Part shown: positions 17,201 through 23,916 of the stretch, piece after piece | Position numbering within the stretch: position 1 is the first letter of the stretch | How the letters are laid out: the number at the start of each line of letters is the position of its first letter | From: Solirubrobacterales bacterium | Lineage (GTDB): Bacteria; Actinomycetota; Thermoleophilia; Solirubrobacterales; Solirubrobacteraceae | NCBI GenBank assembly: GCA_025963965.1 | Contig: JAOPZS010000027.1 | Span: 1 to 56,360, forward strand | Direction: 5' to 3' | Length of the DNA stretch: 56,360 nt | Position numbers and translations under genes: made by a program | Notes under the pieces: model-generated | The model's database searches: none | Told to the model about the DNA's origin: nothing | The model's input: only the letters and a program-made list of their open reading frames with translations

Positions 17201-17863
17201 CTGTTCGTCTCCGAGCACCCGCTGAAGCCGCTCAAAGAGGTGCTGCGGACCCGGGTCGACTGCCGTATCTCCTCGCTGCCAGACCGCCGCGACAAGGATC
17301 ACGTTACTGTCGGCGGCATCATCACCGAGACCAAGCGGATCCGTACGCGCAACGGCGACCACATGATGTTCGCGACGCTCGACGACCTCGCCGGCGCGGT
17401 CGAGCTGCTCGTGTTCGGCAAGGCGCTCGGCGAGCACGAGGCCGCGCTGGTGGCCGACGAGATCGTGCTCGTGAAGGGCCGGGTGGACCACAAGGAAGCC
17501 GGCAGCACCTGCCTGGTCGTGCAGAGCGTGCAGCGCTTCGCGCCGACGCCGGAGGAGATCGAGCGCGCCGGGGCGAAGGCCAAGGCGGCGGCCGCCGCGG
17601 CGCAGGCCCAGGCGCAGCCCGTGCGCCTGCGGGTCAGCCTGAGTGCCCTGTCGGGCGGCGCGATCGACGGTCTCAAGCAGGCGATCGAGGACTTTCCGGG
17701 AGCCGCCGAGGTGCTCGTCGAGATCGACATGGGCAGCGGACCGCCGCGGCGGTTGCGACTCGGCGACGCCTACCGCGTGGCGCACACGCCGACGCTGCTC
17801 GCAGAGCTCGAGAGCGCGCTCACCCCGCGGGCGTCGGCGCCGGCTGCGGCGCTCGCAGGCTAG
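14300..17863 (+). CDS. dnaE: DNA polymerase III alpha subunit
   Basis: This is the replicative polymerase, 1187 residues and complete. Domains in order are the PHP domain (HLHVHSEYSLLDGA at the N-terminus), the palm with GPGRGSAAGSIVAYCL and the catalytic PDIDIDFS motif, the fingers with NKSHAACYGLIAYRTAWLK, a helix-hairpin-helix region (RTVNKKAIEALIKCGAFG), an OB-fold (VTVGGIITETKRIRTRNGD), and a C-terminal clamp- and tau-binding part. It is the DnaE rather than PolC type, as expected in Actinobacteria. The GTG at 14300 has TAGCAT ten bases upstream (14284-14289). The gene converges on nfo with three bases between stops. Confidence 0.97.
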   Translation: MSNHSCAHLHVHSEYSLLDGACKIDALAERAAKFGQPALGLTDHGVMNGAVELYKAAKKHGVKPIVGCEIYLVDDHTATGRTERNHLTLLAADDEGYRNLVKLSSAGFLEGLQRGKPTVDLEQVQRHAGGVIALTGCLASRFCQRLLEDRYDDARGHADDLLRIFGRENVYFEVQKNGLVPQDKCNEGIVRIAREVGGPLVGTGDVHYLRREDYVHHSALLCVQTKSTLAEPKMKFETNEFYLRDSDEMTAAFAEWPEAIASTLEIAERCSVELELGKQLIPSYPTPDGADEHSYLREQVELGLRLRYGDPLPAVARERAEMELSVIDKMGFNAYFLIVWDFVRYAKENGIAVGPGRGSAAGSIVAYCLAITDVDPLEYDLLFERFLNPERVSMPDIDIDFSVRGRERVMRYVTEKYGRESVAQIVTFGKMFPRAATRDAARVLGFDYGSGDRLAKLIPDPIMGRAPSFDECLKQGQPLRKAYDEEPQARQIVDVAKGLEGIVRNSSIHAAAVVIADRPLTDIVPLQLADAGTDESGEKVYRTVTQFSMKPIEEIGLLKMDFLGLRNLDVIEDALDIIERSSGARPDMTTLPLDDGKTYEMLAAGDSTGVFQFESEGMREALKKVRPDEFNDLVALNALYRPGAMDQIPVYAKGKHNPDAISYPDERLRPILESSKGVILYQEQAMQISKELGGFSGAKADDLRKAIGKKNREAMGALKPEFVEGCRASGTRPEVIEFLWQTNEKSADYSFNKSHAACYGLIAYRTAWLKANHPAEYMAALISSVMSTKDKVPFFVARCEEMGIDILPPDVNLSDHEFTVGPATVEGGIGTIRFGLDAVKGVGYQAVEAIKRAREEREFSSLWDFCERVDCRTVNKKAIEALIKCGAFGSTGATRSGMMNVLETAQSRGQQVQQDAQIGQGSIFDLQEDGAGSSGSSAPAQQIQHPPILGGEYDQPDLLKYEKEAIGLFVSEHPLKPLKEVLRTRVDCRISSLPDRRDKDHVTVGGIITETKRIRTRNGDHMMFATLDDLAGAVELLVFGKALGEHEAALVADEIVLVKGRVDHKEAGSTCLVVQSVQRFAPTPEEIERAGAKAKAAAAAAQAQAQPVRLRVSLSALSGGAIDGLKQAIEDFPGAAEVLVEIDMGSGPPRRLRLGDAYRVAHTPTLLAELESALTPRASAPAAALAG

Positions 17864-17866
17864 GCC

Positions 17867-18745
17867 TCAGCGGCCACGGCCGCGGCGGCGGCGGCGCGCC
17901 GCCAGCCCGCGCTCGCGGAGCTTCAGTGCCAGCTCGATTTCGCCGCGTCCCGGGCCTTCGCGGTTCTCGCCGGGGGTCTCGAGCACGCAGGCGAGCCGCT
18001 GGATGCCGGGTGCGGAGAGGAACGCCGCGCAGCCCGCCTCACCCAGCTCGCCGTCGCCGATGTTGGCGTGGCGGTCGCGGTTGGAGCCGAGCGGAGTCTG
18101 GGAGTCGTTGAGGTGAAGCGAGCGGATCCGCCCTGAGCCGAGCTCCCGCCGCGCCTCGCGCAGCACAGCGTCCGCTCCCTTCGGAGTGCGGATGTCATAG
18201 CCGGTTGCGAGCAGGTGGCAGGAGTCCAGGCAGACGCCGAGCCGCTCCGAGCCGCCGGCCGCCTCGATCAGGGCGGCGAGCTCGCCGAAGGAGCGGCCGA
18301 GCGTGCCGCCCGTGCCGGCCGTGTTCTCCAGGTGCAGCTCGGCGCCGTCGCTGTCGGACAGGGCCGAGGCGATCGTCTCGCCGGCGCGCGCGATCGCCTC
18401 GCCGACGTGGCCCTGCTTGGCCGAGCCCGGGTGCAGCACCACTGCGGCCCCGATCTCGTTCGCGATGCGCAGCGAGTTCGTCAGCGAGACCAGCGATTTC
18501 GCGCAGATGTCCGCGTCCTCGCTGGCGCAGTTGAGCAGGTACACGGCGTGGATCAGCACCGCCCGGATCGGGCTCGCCGCCCGCGCCTGGCGGAAGGCCG
18601 CGAAGTCCTCCTCGCCGTATGCCGTCGGCCGCCACATGCGAGGCGACTGGTTGAAGATCTGGATCGCCGTGCAGCCTCGCTCGACCCCGCGTTCGATCGC
18701 CTTGTAGAGCCCGCCGGCGGGGGAGACGTGCGCGCCGATTAGCAT
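17867..18745 (-). CDS. nfo: Endonuclease IV (AP endonuclease)
   Basis: This 292-residue TIM-barrel enzyme cuts DNA at abasic sites in base excision repair. The zinc ligands lie in the family motifs: GAHVSPAGG, LIHAVYLLN, LHLENTAGTGG, LGVCLDSCHL, SLHLNDSQTPLGSNRDRHAN and IGDG. The C-terminal end is an extra arginine-rich tail ([11 protein letters not shown]) that may add DNA affinity. The ATG at 18745 has TAGAAT eight bases upstream on this strand. That box includes the TAG stop of the preceding gene at 18757-19092. It is convergent with dnaE. Confidence 0.95.
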   Translation of the reverse strand: MLIGAHVSPAGGLYKAIERGVERGCTAIQIFNQSPRMWRPTAYGEEDFAAFRQARAASPIRAVLIHAVYLLNCASEDADICAKSLVSLTNSLRIANEIGAAVVLHPGSAKQGHVGEAIARAGETIASALSDSDGAELHLENTAGTGGTLGRSFGELAALIEAAGGSERLGVCLDSCHLLATGYDIRTPKGADAVLREARRELGSGRIRSLHLNDSQTPLGSNRDRHANIGDGELGEAGCAAFLSAPGIQRLACVLETPGENREGPGRGEIELALKLRERGLAARRRRRGRGR

Positions 18746-18753
18746 GGCGGCGC

Positions 18754-18759
18754 ATTCTA
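18754..18759 (-). promoter_or_regulatory. nfo -10 box overlapping a stop codon
   Basis: On the minus strand TAGAAT runs from 18759 to 18754, eight bases before the nfo ATG. Its TAG is also the stop codon of the upstream gene. This is the same arrangement as at argG and gatC. Confidence 0.55.
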
Positions 18760-19092
18760 GGGAGCCGGCCGTGCCGCCTCTTGCGAGTCCGCTGGGCCGT
18801 CCTGAAGACCCAGGAGTACCGCGAGCGCGCGCCGGAGGCCTTCGAGTTCGAGCGGGAGGTCCTCGGCAATGTCGCCCAGAGCCGCCGGACTGCTGACGGC
18901 CCGTTCGAAGGTGTGCAGCACCGCGGGGCTCGTCATGTCACTGAGAGCCTCGACGGTGTCTAGTGCCCACCGGTCCCGTCGCATCTTCCAAAACCGGTGG
19001 TCCTCGAGGTCGCCGACCATCGCTGCGGCCTTGAAGAGATCGTCGCCGCGTCGGATTTGAGCGCGTACCGTGTCGTCTTTGCTTGTCGGCAC
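18757..19092 (-). CDS. Orphan hypothetical protein in accessory pocket
   Basis: A 111-residue frame starts at a GTG (MPTSKDDTVRAQIRRGDDLF) and ends just before nfo. It is mostly helical and acidic to neutral, with no membrane segment and no recognised domain. Codon use is less extreme than in neighbours: several codons end in A or T (AAA, GTA, CAA, CGA, CTA, GCT, ATT). That suggests recent arrival or low expression. It adjoins a decayed recombinase at 19137-19304. It could be a passenger of a lost mobile element. That it is coding is likely but not certain. Confidence 0.55.
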   Translation of the reverse strand: MPTSKDDTVRAQIRRGDDLFKAAAMVGDLEDHRFWKMRRDRWALDTVEALSDMTSPAVLHTFERAVSSPAALGDIAEDLPLELEGLRRALAVLLGLQDGPADSQEAARPAP

Positions 19093-19136
19093 GGGATTAG
19101 GTTGTTCCCGGCTGCCATGCCCTCCAAACGGCGTAG

Positions 19137-19304
19137 ACGCGCTCGCAGTCGGGCTGCCGCGAAGCTTTGAGGCCGCGCTGGGCGCAGCGGGCTTGGAGGA
19201 AGGCGCAGCTCACGCCGATTACCCTGCACGAGTGCCGATGCACGTTCGCGAGCCTCATCATCGCCGCCGGGCTCAGCCCGAGCCACCCGGAAACGGCGCC
19301 GTAG
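19137..19304 (+). pseudogene. Remnant of a tyrosine recombinase (phage integrase)
   Basis: Between in-frame stops at 19134-19136 and 19302-19304 the translation includes RWAQRAWRKAQL and then ITLHECRCTFASLIIAAGL. This closely follows the C-terminal catalytic motif of tyrosine recombinases, usually TLHECRHTFASLMIAAGV, with the H-x-x-R box present as HECR. The reading breaks off at SPSHPETAP and a stop, so the following GH motif and the catalytic tyrosine are missing. No start codon or N-terminal domain was found. It is a dead fragment left by an integrated element. No tRNA was seen beside it. Confidence 0.65.
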
Positions 19305-19322
19305 AGCCACGGTGAACGAGCT

Positions 19323-20669
19323 ATGAGGGTTCGCTTCGCACCTTCGCCGACAGGCGCGCTGCACATCGGCGGCGCGCGCACGGCGCTGTTCAACTGGCTC
19401 CTGGCCCGCCACGAGGGCGGCGAGCTGGTGCTGCGCATCGAGGACACCGACCGGGAGCGCTCGACGCCCGAGAACGTCGAGCAGATCCTCGACGCGCTGC
19501 GCTGGCTGGAACTCGACTGGGACGAGGGCCCGATCCTGCAGACGGAGCGCAGCGCCCGCCACCAGGAGGCGCTGGCGGCGCTGCTCGAGGGCGGGCACGC
19601 CTACCGCTCGCAAGCGACCGCCGAGGACGTGAAGGCCTACAAGGAGCTCCACGGGTCCGAGCGGGGCTTCCGCGGCGAGGCGGAGGCGGAGGGCGCCGTG
19701 CGGCTGCGCGTGCCCGACGAGGGGGCGACGGTCGTGCAGGACGTCGTGCGCGGCGCGAACCGCTTCGAGCACGTGCACATGGACGATCCGGTGATCGCCC
19801 GCGCCGACGGCTCGGTCCTCTACAACTTCGCCGTCGCGATCGATGACCTGGACTCGGCCATCACGCACGTGGTGCGCGGCGAGGACCACGTCTCCAACAC
19901 GCCCAAGCAGCTGCTCGTGATCGAGGCTGCCCGTGCGGTCGGGCTGACCGACGCCGCCGACCCGCTCTACGCGCACCTGCCGCTGCTGCACGGCCCCGAC
20001 GGCAAGAAGCTCTCCAAGCGTCACGGCGCTGCGTCGGTGCAGGAGCTGCGCGACGCCGGCTACCTGCCTGAGGCCGTCCGCAACTACCTCGCGCTGCTCG
20101 GCTGGGGGGCGGGGGACGACAGCACCGTGCTCTCTACGCAGGAGCTGGTCGATCGCTTCACGCTCGAGCGGATCAGCCGCAACCCGGCGAGGTTCGACGA
20201 GACGAAGCTGAAATGGCTGAACGGCGTCTACATCCGAGAGCTCGACGAGGCGGAGCTGACGCGCCGCCTGGAGCAGTACACCGGCCGCGCCGATCTCGCC
20301 GAGGCGGCTCGCATCAGCCAGGAGAAGATCCACACCCTCGCCGACTTCATGCCGCTTGCCGGTGCACTGCTCGACGGACCCGGTGACGATCCGGCGGCCC
20401 GCGAGCGCTGGCTCGACGAGGACGGGCGCGCCGCCCTCGCGGACGCGCGCGAGGCGCTCGCACAGGCCCCGGACTTCGACCAGGCGTCGATCGAGGCTGC
20501 CCTCTCCGGCGTGATCGAGCGCCGCGCGGCCAAACCGCGGCAGGTCTACCAGCCGCTGCGCGTGGCGATCACCGGCACGACGATCTCACCGGGGATATTC
20601 GAGAGCCTTGCGCTGCTCGGCCGCGAGGAGACGCTGCGCCGCATCGATGCCGCTCTCGCGCGCAGCTGA
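19323..20669 (+). CDS. gltX: Glutamate-tRNA ligase
   Basis: This 448-residue class I synthetase attaches glutamate to tRNA-Glu. The ATP-binding HIGH-type motif is PTGALHIGGARTALFNWL and the KMSKS-type motif is KKLSKRHGA. The FAVAIDDLDSAITHVVRGEDH segment is typical of GluRS. The helical anticodon-binding part is somewhat short, which keeps the total under the more usual 470-490. Because gatCAB is present at 36070-39338, this enzyme may be non-discriminating and also charge tRNA-Gln, but a glnS gene elsewhere cannot be excluded. The ATG at 19323 lacks a strong ribosome site. The gene follows the recombinase remnant. Confidence 0.95.
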   Translation: MRVRFAPSPTGALHIGGARTALFNWLLARHEGGELVLRIEDTDRERSTPENVEQILDALRWLELDWDEGPILQTERSARHQEALAALLEGGHAYRSQATAEDVKAYKELHGSERGFRGEAEAEGAVRLRVPDEGATVVQDVVRGANRFEHVHMDDPVIARADGSVLYNFAVAIDDLDSAITHVVRGEDHVSNTPKQLLVIEAARAVGLTDAADPLYAHLPLLHGPDGKKLSKRHGAASVQELRDAGYLPEAVRNYLALLGWGAGDDSTVLSTQELVDRFTLERISRNPARFDETKLKWLNGVYIRELDEAELTRRLEQYTGRADLAEAARISQEKIHTLADFMPLAGALLDGPGDDPAARERWLDEDGRAALADAREALAQAPDFDQASIEAALSGVIERRAAKPRQVYQPLRVAITGTTISPGIFESLALLGREETLRRIDAALARS

Positions 20670-20709
20670 GCGCCCCGGGCGGGCAGTCGATGGGGCCTTG
20701 GTGATGGCG

Positions 20710-20735
20710 GAAACCCGCATCGCGATGCGGGTTTC
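20710..20735 (+). terminator. Perfect 26-base palindrome after gltX
   Basis: GAAACCCGCATCG (20710-20722) is followed at once by its exact reverse complement CGATGCGGGTTTC (20723-20735). In RNA this gives a strong GC-rich hairpin ending in TTTC, so it may end the gltX transcript. A regulator-binding site for the downstream HDOD gene is the alternative. Its centre CATCGCGATG resembles the half-sites of the Rrf2 operator at 22051-22071. Confidence 0.6.
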
Positions 20736-20836
20736 GCAACAGATCTAAGTTTCGCCGGCGTGGATGCCGATAGGGACTCGGAAGCGGACTCGCCGGCTTG
20801 GATGGCCGGAGAACCCAAGGAAGGGGAACCAATCGA

Positions 20837-21979
20837 ATGCAGGCAACGGCTGCGGCCAAGAAGGCCAACGGATCCAAGAAGGCGAGCAGCGCCAAGAGCA
20901 CACGCACGGCCACGGCCGAGAAGCGTGCGAGCGGCGCTGCGCCGGCATCCGGCGAGCGTCATCAGAACGAGGGGCACGGTCGCCGCCTGACGATGGCCTT
21001 CGAGGCCCTCGAGGCGTTCCCCGCCCTCGCCGAGTCCCGCAACCGGCTGCTGGCGGTGATCGCGAAGGAGAACGTCGCGACCGCCGACGTGGTCTCCGCG
21101 GTCGAGTCCGACGTGGCGCTGATCATCGCGGTGCTGCGACTCGCAAACCGCGCCCAGACCGCCGCCGGCAAGGTCGACACGGCGGTCAGCGCCGTCGAGC
21201 TGCTGAGCCCGCAGACGGTGCACGCCGTCGCCAACCGCGTGCGCACCTTCGACTTCTTCGAGCGGGCGAGCGTCTGGGATGCCGCGCCGGAGCGCTTCCG
21301 GCTGCACGCCCTCGCGACACAGCACGCGGCCGACCGCCTCGCGACCGAGGTCGGTTACGAGAACCGCGACCGGCTGACCGTCACGAGCCTGCTGCACGAC
21401 GTCGGCAAGCTCGTCCTTCTCCACGCCTACCCGGGCTACCCCTCTCAGGTGCACCGCGGCGCGCGCACGCCGGAGGAAAGGGTCCACGCCGAGCGCCGCG
21501 AGCTCGGCGTCGACCACGCCCTCGTCGGCGGCGTCCTGATCCGCCGCTGGGGGCTTCCCGCCTCGCTGGCCACGCCGATCGAGCGCCACCACAACCCCGA
21601 CGCCGAGGGCGAGGCCGCGTTCATCCGCCTCGCCGACATGCTCGCCCACTACGAGCAGGGCGGCAGGGTCAGCCCCACGGAGCTGCTGCAGACCGCTCGC
21701 GCGATCGGCCTCGGCCCGCAGGAGCTGCGCCGCGTGATGTACGAACTTCCCAACACGACCGTCCAGCGCCAGCGCCATGTCGACCCGTGCCCGCTGTCCG
21801 GGCGCGAGCTCGGCGTCCTGCAGCGCCTTGACGAGGGCAAGGTCTACAAGCAGATCGCCCACGAGCTGACGCTCTCGACGAGCACCGTGCGCACCCACCT
21901 GCACAACATCTACGGAAAGCTCGGCGCCGTCGACAGGGCACAGGCCGTCCTGATCGCCACCGAGCGCGGCTGGCTCTGA
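20837..21979 (+). CDS. HDOD-domain protein with C-terminal LuxR-type HTH
   Basis: A 380-residue protein with three parts. Residues 1-50 are a Lys/Ala/Ser-rich basic tail. Residues about 50-290 form an HDOD (degenerate HD phosphohydrolase) signalling domain; the LLHDVGKL motif keeps an HD pair and ERHHNPDAEGEAAFIRLADML follows. Residues about 315-380 are a LuxR/GerE helix-turn-helix (SGRELGVLQRLDEGKVYKQI, then STSTVRTHLHNIYGKL). The fusion would make it a DNA-binding regulator with an unknown input. No receiver domain is present. The ATG at 20837 has AAGGGG about ten bases upstream. The 167-base leader after gltX contains the palindrome at 20710-20735. Confidence 0.88.
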   Translation: MQATAAAKKANGSKKASSAKSTRTATAEKRASGAAPASGERHQNEGHGRRLTMAFEALEAFPALAESRNRLLAVIAKENVATADVVSAVESDVALIIAVLRLANRAQTAAGKVDTAVSAVELLSPQTVHAVANRVRTFDFFERASVWDAAPERFRLHALATQHAADRLATEVGYENRDRLTVTSLLHDVGKLVLLHAYPGYPSQVHRGARTPEERVHAERRELGVDHALVGGVLIRRWGLPASLATPIERHHNPDAEGEAAFIRLADMLAHYEQGGRVSPTELLQTARAIGLGPQELRRVMYELPNTTVQRQRHVDPCPLSGRELGVLQRLDEGKVYKQIAHELTLSTSTVRTHLHNIYGKLGAVDRAQAVLIATERGWL

Positions 21980-22050
21980 GGCACGCGTCGGCGCTCGGCC
22001 GGCACGCGACAGAGCACACCAACACGCGCCGATGCCGAGCCGTGGCCTAG

Positions 22051-22071
22051 CATCGCGCTGACAGCGCGATG
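22051..22071 (+). promoter_or_regulatory. Palindromic operator over the Rrf2 promoter and start codon
   Basis: CATCGCGCT (22051-22059) and AGCGCGATG (22063-22071) are exact inverted repeats around GAC. The left arm overlaps the -10 box TAGCAT (22048-22053) and the right arm ends in the gene's ATG. A repressor bound here would block its own promoter. Size and symmetry suit a dimeric Rrf2-family regulator. Confidence 0.65.
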
Positions 22072-22461
22072 ATCTCGATCACCACCAAGTCCCCGTACGC
22101 AGTCCTGGCCCTCGTCGAGCTCGGCCGGAGCGGCGGCTCGGAGCCGGTCCCGATCGGGGAGCTCGCACGGCGCCGCGAGGTTCCGGTGCAGTTCCTCGAG
22201 CAGCTGTTCGCGGTGCTGCGCCGCGCCGGCGTGATCAGCTCCCAGCGCGGCGTGAAGGGCGGCTACCGCTTCGCCCGCCCGCCGGAGGAGGTCACCGTCC
22301 TGGAGATCGTCGAGCTGCTCGACGGACCCCTCGGGCGGGATTCGCAGGGCATCTTCGCCGACGCCGCCGGCGCCGCCAGGCACGTCCTCGAGCAGACCAC
22401 GATCGCCGACGTGATCGAGCGAGAGATGCGCGAGGCCGGCGCGTCGATGTACCACATCTGA
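22069..22461 (+). CDS. Rrf2-family transcriptional regulator
   Basis: A 130-residue winged-helix regulator of the Rrf2/IscR/CymR family. The N-terminal ITTKSPYAVLALVEL, the recognition region PIGELARRREVPVQFLEQLF and the wing ISSQRGVKGGYRFARPPEEVTVLEIVE are all typical. The three cysteines that hold the Fe-S cluster in IscR, NsrR and RsrR are absent; there is no cysteine at all. It is therefore more like CymR, which acts through protein contacts, or responds to another signal. It probably represses itself through the palindrome overlapping its promoter. A link to the cysK and cysE genes 8 kb away is only a guess. The gene stands alone with 76 bases to the next start. Confidence 0.9.
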   Translation: MISITTKSPYAVLALVELGRSGGSEPVPIGELARRREVPVQFLEQLFAVLRRAGVISSQRGVKGGYRFARPPEEVTVLEIVELLDGPLGRDSQGIFADAAGAARHVLEQTTIADVIEREMREAGASMYHI

Positions 22462-22537
22462 ATTGGCGCGCCCGGCCGCGTGTCCTCGACCGGATCGGGT
22501 AGTCAAACGAGAACACCTTCGAGGCGAGGAGGACACC

Positions 22538-22768
22538 GTGTTCGGGAAAGGCAAGCGGCGGACCGGAAGGCCGCCGGAGACCGGTAACGAGGCCGAGGTA
22601 GAGAACGCGATCGCCGGCGACGGCGGGGAGGGGGCGCGGAACGCCGAGGCCACTCCGAAACTCAGCTCGGCTGCGCACCCAGGTCAGACCTCTCACCCGG
22701 CGCCGCCCGATGACGTCGGTGTTCCCCCCGACGAGGAGATCGGGCGCGAGGAGCGCGAAGCCGAGTAA
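22538..22768 (+). CDS. Small disordered hypothetical protein
   Basis: A 76-residue frame starts at a GTG with AGGAGG (22527-22532) five bases upstream, one of the better ribosome sites in this stretch. The product begins FGKGKRRTGRPPETGNEAEV and ends in an acidic stretch (PPDEEIGREEREAE). It is rich in Gly, Pro, Glu and Lys, lacks hydrophobic segments, and is likely to be disordered. No family is recognised. A frame open further upstream has no convincing start. Confidence 0.5.
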   Translation: MFGKGKRRTGRPPETGNEAEVENAIAGDGGEGARNAEATPKLSSAAHPGQTSHPAPPDDVGVPPDEEIGREEREAE

Positions 22769-22934
22769 CGCCCGGCGACGAACGGGGCCGTCGCGGTCCG
22801 GGCCCGGGGCCGTTGTCGGGCGGCCCAGGGTTTGCTACGGTCGCCGCAATCTGACTCATCGGCCCAGGAGGGAGCAGGGCCGGGTCGGATCAGTGCCGGG
22901 GAGGGCCCGGCGCGCAAACGGAGAGAGGGGAACC

Positions 22935-23792
22935 ATGGGAGCGAAACGTCTTTGGCTCGCTTTGACGGGCCTGGTCGTCGCGGCGCTGTGCGCGGTACCG
23001 GCGCTCGCCGGCGCCACGTCGTATGTCTCGATCGGAGATTCCTACACGTCCGGGCCGGGGATCACGCCTTACGCACCGACCGCGCCGGCAAACTGCGGGC
23101 AGTCCGAACTGAACTATCCGCACCTCGTCGCGAAAGCGCTGAACCTGACGCTGACCGACGTCAGCTGCGGCGGCGCGACCACGTCGGATGAGACCGAATC
23201 GCAGTTCGAAGGCCAGCCGCCGCAGGACGACGCGCTGAGCGAATCGACCGAAGTCGTGACGATCGGCATGGGCGGCAACGACAACGGCCTGTTCGGCACG
23301 CTGCTCAACGGCTGCACGCAGATCGACGTGATCGAAGGCTCGACGGCCAAGGCGCCCTGCAAGGACAAATACGAAACCTACGTGCAGGAAACCTTCGCGG
23401 CCGACAAAGGCCCGCAGGAAGCCGCGCTCGTGCACATCAAAGAACTGGCGCCACATGCCAAGGTGTTCGTCGTCGGCTATCCCGAAATCACGCCGAACCA
23501 CGGCCATTGTGCTGCGTTCCCGTGGCACGAAGCGGACCTGAAGTGGTTCCGCAACAAGGTCCAGAAGGTCGGCAACAAGTCGATCAAGGAAGGCGCGAAG
23601 GCGCACGGCGCGATCTTCGTCGACACCTTCAAGCCGAGTGAAGGCCACAACGCCTGCCAGCCGGTTGGGACGCGGTGGGTCGAACCGCTGATCGGCTCGC
23701 TGACCGGCGTGCCGGTGCACCCGAACGCGATCGGTGAGGAACAGGACTCCTACGACGTCGAGCTTGCGATGCTGAAGGCCGGCATCCGCTAG
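22935..23792 (+). CDS. Secreted SGNH/GDSL-family hydrolase
   Basis: A 285-residue exported esterase or lipase. A classic signal peptide (KRLWLALTGLVVAALCAVPA, cleavage near ALAGA) precedes the GDSL block VSIGDSYTSGPG with the catalytic serine near residue 36. IGMGGNDNGLF is block III and VHPNAIGEEQ near the end carries the catalytic histidine. Six cysteines in the mature part could form three disulfides. The ATG has GAGAGGGG just upstream. Codon use is unusual: I count 16 GAA to 3 GAG, while neighbouring genes use GAG almost only. GC stays high, so transfer from another GC-rich genome is possible. A 10-bp hairpin follows the stop. Confidence 0.88.
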   Translation: MGAKRLWLALTGLVVAALCAVPALAGATSYVSIGDSYTSGPGITPYAPTAPANCGQSELNYPHLVAKALNLTLTDVSCGGATTSDETESQFEGQPPQDDALSESTEVVTIGMGGNDNGLFGTLLNGCTQIDVIEGSTAKAPCKDKYETYVQETFAADKGPQEAALVHIKELAPHAKVFVVGYPEITPNHGHCAAFPWHEADLKWFRNKVQKVGNKSIKEGAKAHGAIFVDTFKPSEGHNACQPVGTRWVEPLIGSLTGVPVHPNAIGEEQDSYDVELAMLKAGIR

Positions 23793-23816
23793 GGAGCTCG
23801 CGCAACATCCGCCGTC

Positions 23817-23850
23817 CGCCCGCCCCGCGGCACCCAGCCTGGGGCGGGCG
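23817..23850 (+). terminator. GC-rich hairpin after the SGNH hydrolase gene
   Basis: CGCCCGCCCC (23817-23826) is exactly complementary to GGGGCGGGCG (23841-23850), with a 14-base loop. It lies 25 bases after the stop. No T-run follows, so termination is inferred from position and stability only. Confidence 0.5.
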
Positions 23851-23916
23851 CTCGGCACCGTCGCATGCCGTCACCGCCGCCTGCGATCCTGGCGCCCGGA
23901 TGAATCGGACGAGGAC

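Noticed and set aside
19093-19322. A tRNA gene as integration site beside the recombinase remnant.
   Set aside because: No TTCGANTC-type T-loop or acceptor pairing was found in this stretch.
20736-20836. A riboswitch in the HDOD gene leader.
   Set aside because: No conserved core of the c-di-GMP, ydaO, preQ1 or cobalamin classes was found; only the palindrome and short stems are visible.
22861-22882. A segment with CCC-AGGA-GGG-AGCAG that resembles the core of the SRP (4.5S) RNA.
   Set aside because: The tetraloop is AGGA rather than GGAA, the 5' side of the symmetric loop does not fit, and it lies in the leader of a secreted hydrolase gene.
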